A model generated the notes under the pieces. That model had not been told where the DNA came from. It made no database searches and saw nothing but the letters and a program-made list of their open reading frames with translations. 42,935 nucleotides of DNA from Lentzea kentuckyensis (GTDB lineage Bacteria; Actinomycetota; Actinomycetes; Mycobacteriales; Pseudonocardiaceae), in NCBI RefSeq assembly GCF_002150765.1, contig NZ_MUYM01000066.1, positions 1-42,935 of the forward strand, given 5' to 3'. Numbering within the stretch: the first letter of the stretch is position 1; each line of letters opens with the position of its first letter. A program made the position numbers and the translations under genes. Positions 41,958-42,935 of this stretch are shown piece by piece.

Positions 41958-42467
41958 TCAACACGCGTAGTTGACGTAGGCAGAGGACAGGGCGTCGTTG
42001 GGCACCGCGCCCCACGGGAAGTTGCCGCTGCTGTTCGCGGGGAAGCCCGCGTGCGGATCGGTGCCGGGCTGGTTGGCGTAGAACGTGCCGGACGCACAGG
42101 AGTCCCAGGAACTGGCCTTGTCGTTGAGCGGCAACGAAACGTAGTAGTTGCCGGGGCCGCCGATCACACAGACTCCCCAGCCGTTCCTCCAGTCATCGGA
42201 GCCGTACGGGCCGTTCTCGTAATAGGCGAACGAGCAGTCCTGCGGCGCCGCGGCGGCTCCGGCCTCGGCGGCGGGGCTCAGGCACGTGCGTCCGTCCTCG
42301 CTGCCCACCTGCGGTACGAAGGTGACCGCGCAACCGGGCAGCGGTGCCGCGGCGTTCGCGATCCGCGCCACCGGTCCGGCCGGGGACGCGCTCACCGCCT
42401 GCCCGCCGGCGGTCTGCAACAGAGCCACCACTCCCGCGATGAGCATCGACCATTTGCGGTAATTCAC
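41958..42467 (-). CDS. Small secreted Cys-rich protein, beta-gamma-crystallin/I36-like
   Basis: This 169-residue protein starts at GTG 42467, with GAGGGGG 6 bases upstream. A signal peptide reaches about residue 25 (GGQAVSASPA). Mature Cys-rich sequence follows: GCAVTF, GRTCLSP, QDCSFAYYENG, WGVCVIGG, DSCASGTFY and a final Cys. Two half-repeats end in NDKASS (PLNDKASSWDSC) and NDALSS (PNDALSSAYVNYAC). These match the N/D-N/D-x-x-S/T-S calcium signature of microbial beta-gamma-crystallins and the I36 peptidase inhibitor pattern. It could be a calcium-binding stabiliser or a protease inhibitor. Family assignment is from motif, not from an alignment. Confidence 0.7.
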   Translation of the reverse strand: MNYRKWSMLIAGVVALLQTAGGQAVSASPAGPVARIANAAAPLPGCAVTFVPQVGSEDGRTCLSPAAEAGAAAAPQDCSFAYYENGPYGSDDWRNGWGVCVIGGPGNYYVSLPLNDKASSWDSCASGTFYANQPGTDPHAGFPANSSGNFPWGAVPNDALSSAYVNYAC

Positions 42468-42935
42468 TTTGTTCCCCCTCACGTCTTTCCTGATGGGGGT
42501 CATCCCTAACACCGGGGGGATGTTCACGGTCGGTCGGCGGGACCGGAAGAAACAAAGGCTGAAGAATCGACGTGGAGGTGACGGGGGTGTCACTCAGCCG
42601 GTGGCGAGGACGTCGGACAAGCTCACCGCGGGGCGGCCGAGCATCGAGTTTCGCGAACTCCTTCTCCTCCGCGGAGAAGTAGCCCACGAGATCCGCGCCG
42701 GCTCCCGCGAGGTCGAGCGGGGCCGGCGCCGGGGCGGTCCCGATGGCACGCGGCGCTAGTAGTGCTTTGTCGGGTTGCCTGGACCTGCGCAGACGTGTGT
42801 CGGTGCGCGCATGGCCACTACCAGCGCAGTTGGTGGTAGTTGAGGTGATCTGCAATCGATTACATCGGCTCGTAACTACAACCAACTTACAAGTGCAGCA
42901 TCGTGAGAACGCGACCACCGGGGTCGCGGAAGTCC
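42468..42935. other. Right-end non-coding region
   Basis: No intact gene is visible in these 468 bases. The first part is the leader of the minus-strand crystallin-like gene, with no confident promoter. 42594-42745 holds a possible gene remnant. 42760-42935 has lower GC and no coding periodicity; it contains the inverted pair GTAGTT (42835-42840) and AACTAC (42873-42878), which may be operator or promoter sequence for a gene beyond the window. Confidence 0.6.
42594..42745 (-). pseudogene. Possible frameshifted end of an NmrA-like oxidoreductase gene
   Basis: On the minus strand one frame reads GAGADLVGYFSAEEKEFA and then a second frame reads MLGRPAVSLSDVLATG and stops at 42594. The GRPAVSLSDVLA ending is like the last residues of NmrA/SDR-type oxidoreductases. 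A single indel near 42650 would join the two. There is no start codon or N-terminal part, so if real it is a degraded tail. It is a weak call. Confidence 0.3.

Noticed and set aside
42469..42759. A 96-residue plus-strand open frame at the right end
   Set aside because: Arg- and Gly-rich composition without family features; it starts inside the leader of the minus-strand gene and has no ribosome binding site of note.

Overview
The window is high-GC DNA with GTG/TTG starts, tightly overlapping genes, many Sec-secreted proteins and lipoproteins, a Streptomyces subtilisin inhibitor-type gene and CUT1 sugar-transport genes without their own ATPase. This fits a filamentous actinomycete, perhaps of the Pseudonocardiales (Lentzea, Saccharothrix or Amycolatopsis kin). 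The order is inferred from style, not from a marker gene. No rRNA, tRNA, transposase or CRISPR array was seen.

Layout. 1-11060 holds small regulatory and envelope units: a NarL-type two-component pair, a secreted-repeat lipoprotein, a membrane protein of unknown role, two TetR regulators with palindromic operator candidates, a VanY-type carboxypeptidase, an SSI-type protease inhibitor, a ChaA-type cation/proton antiporter, a secreted lipase and a 2-hydroxyacid dehydrogenase. 11235-21650 is one giant gene for a secreted protein of 3471 residues. Its last 1400 residues are mostly RTX calcium-binding repeats, arranged partly as larger GDNG modules. 21718-23044 holds an NmrA-like oxidoreductase and a SRPBCC protein.

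23045-30055 (minus strand) is the most striking locus: three translationally linked genes. They encode a trypsin-like protease with an N-terminal adaptor domain, a P-loop ATPase with a visibly related adaptor domain, and a 1639-residue STAND-like NTPase with helical repeats and a C-terminal CHAT cysteine-protease domain. The shared adaptors and two protease effectors suggest an NTP-gated conflict or programmed-cell-death system.

30383-40381 (plus strand) is a glycan-use operon: enolase-superfamily dehydratase, secreted GH27 glycosidase with CBM35-like module, two ABC permeases, cytoplasmic GH95 glycosidase, CE7-type acetylesterase, sugar-binding lipoprotein and GntR/FCD regulator. A good sigma-70-like promoter and a 12-bp palindrome lie in front. 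The secreted GH27 would trim the polymer, the transporter (with an ATPase coded elsewhere) would import acetylated oligosaccharides, and the esterase, GH95 and dehydratase would finish the breakdown. A bidirectional hairpin at 40353-40392 separates it from a minus-strand pair of secreted proteins: a DUF4185-like protein and a small Cys-rich beta-gamma-crystallin/I36-like protein. The right end (42468-42935) holds no intact gene, only a possible frameshifted remnant.
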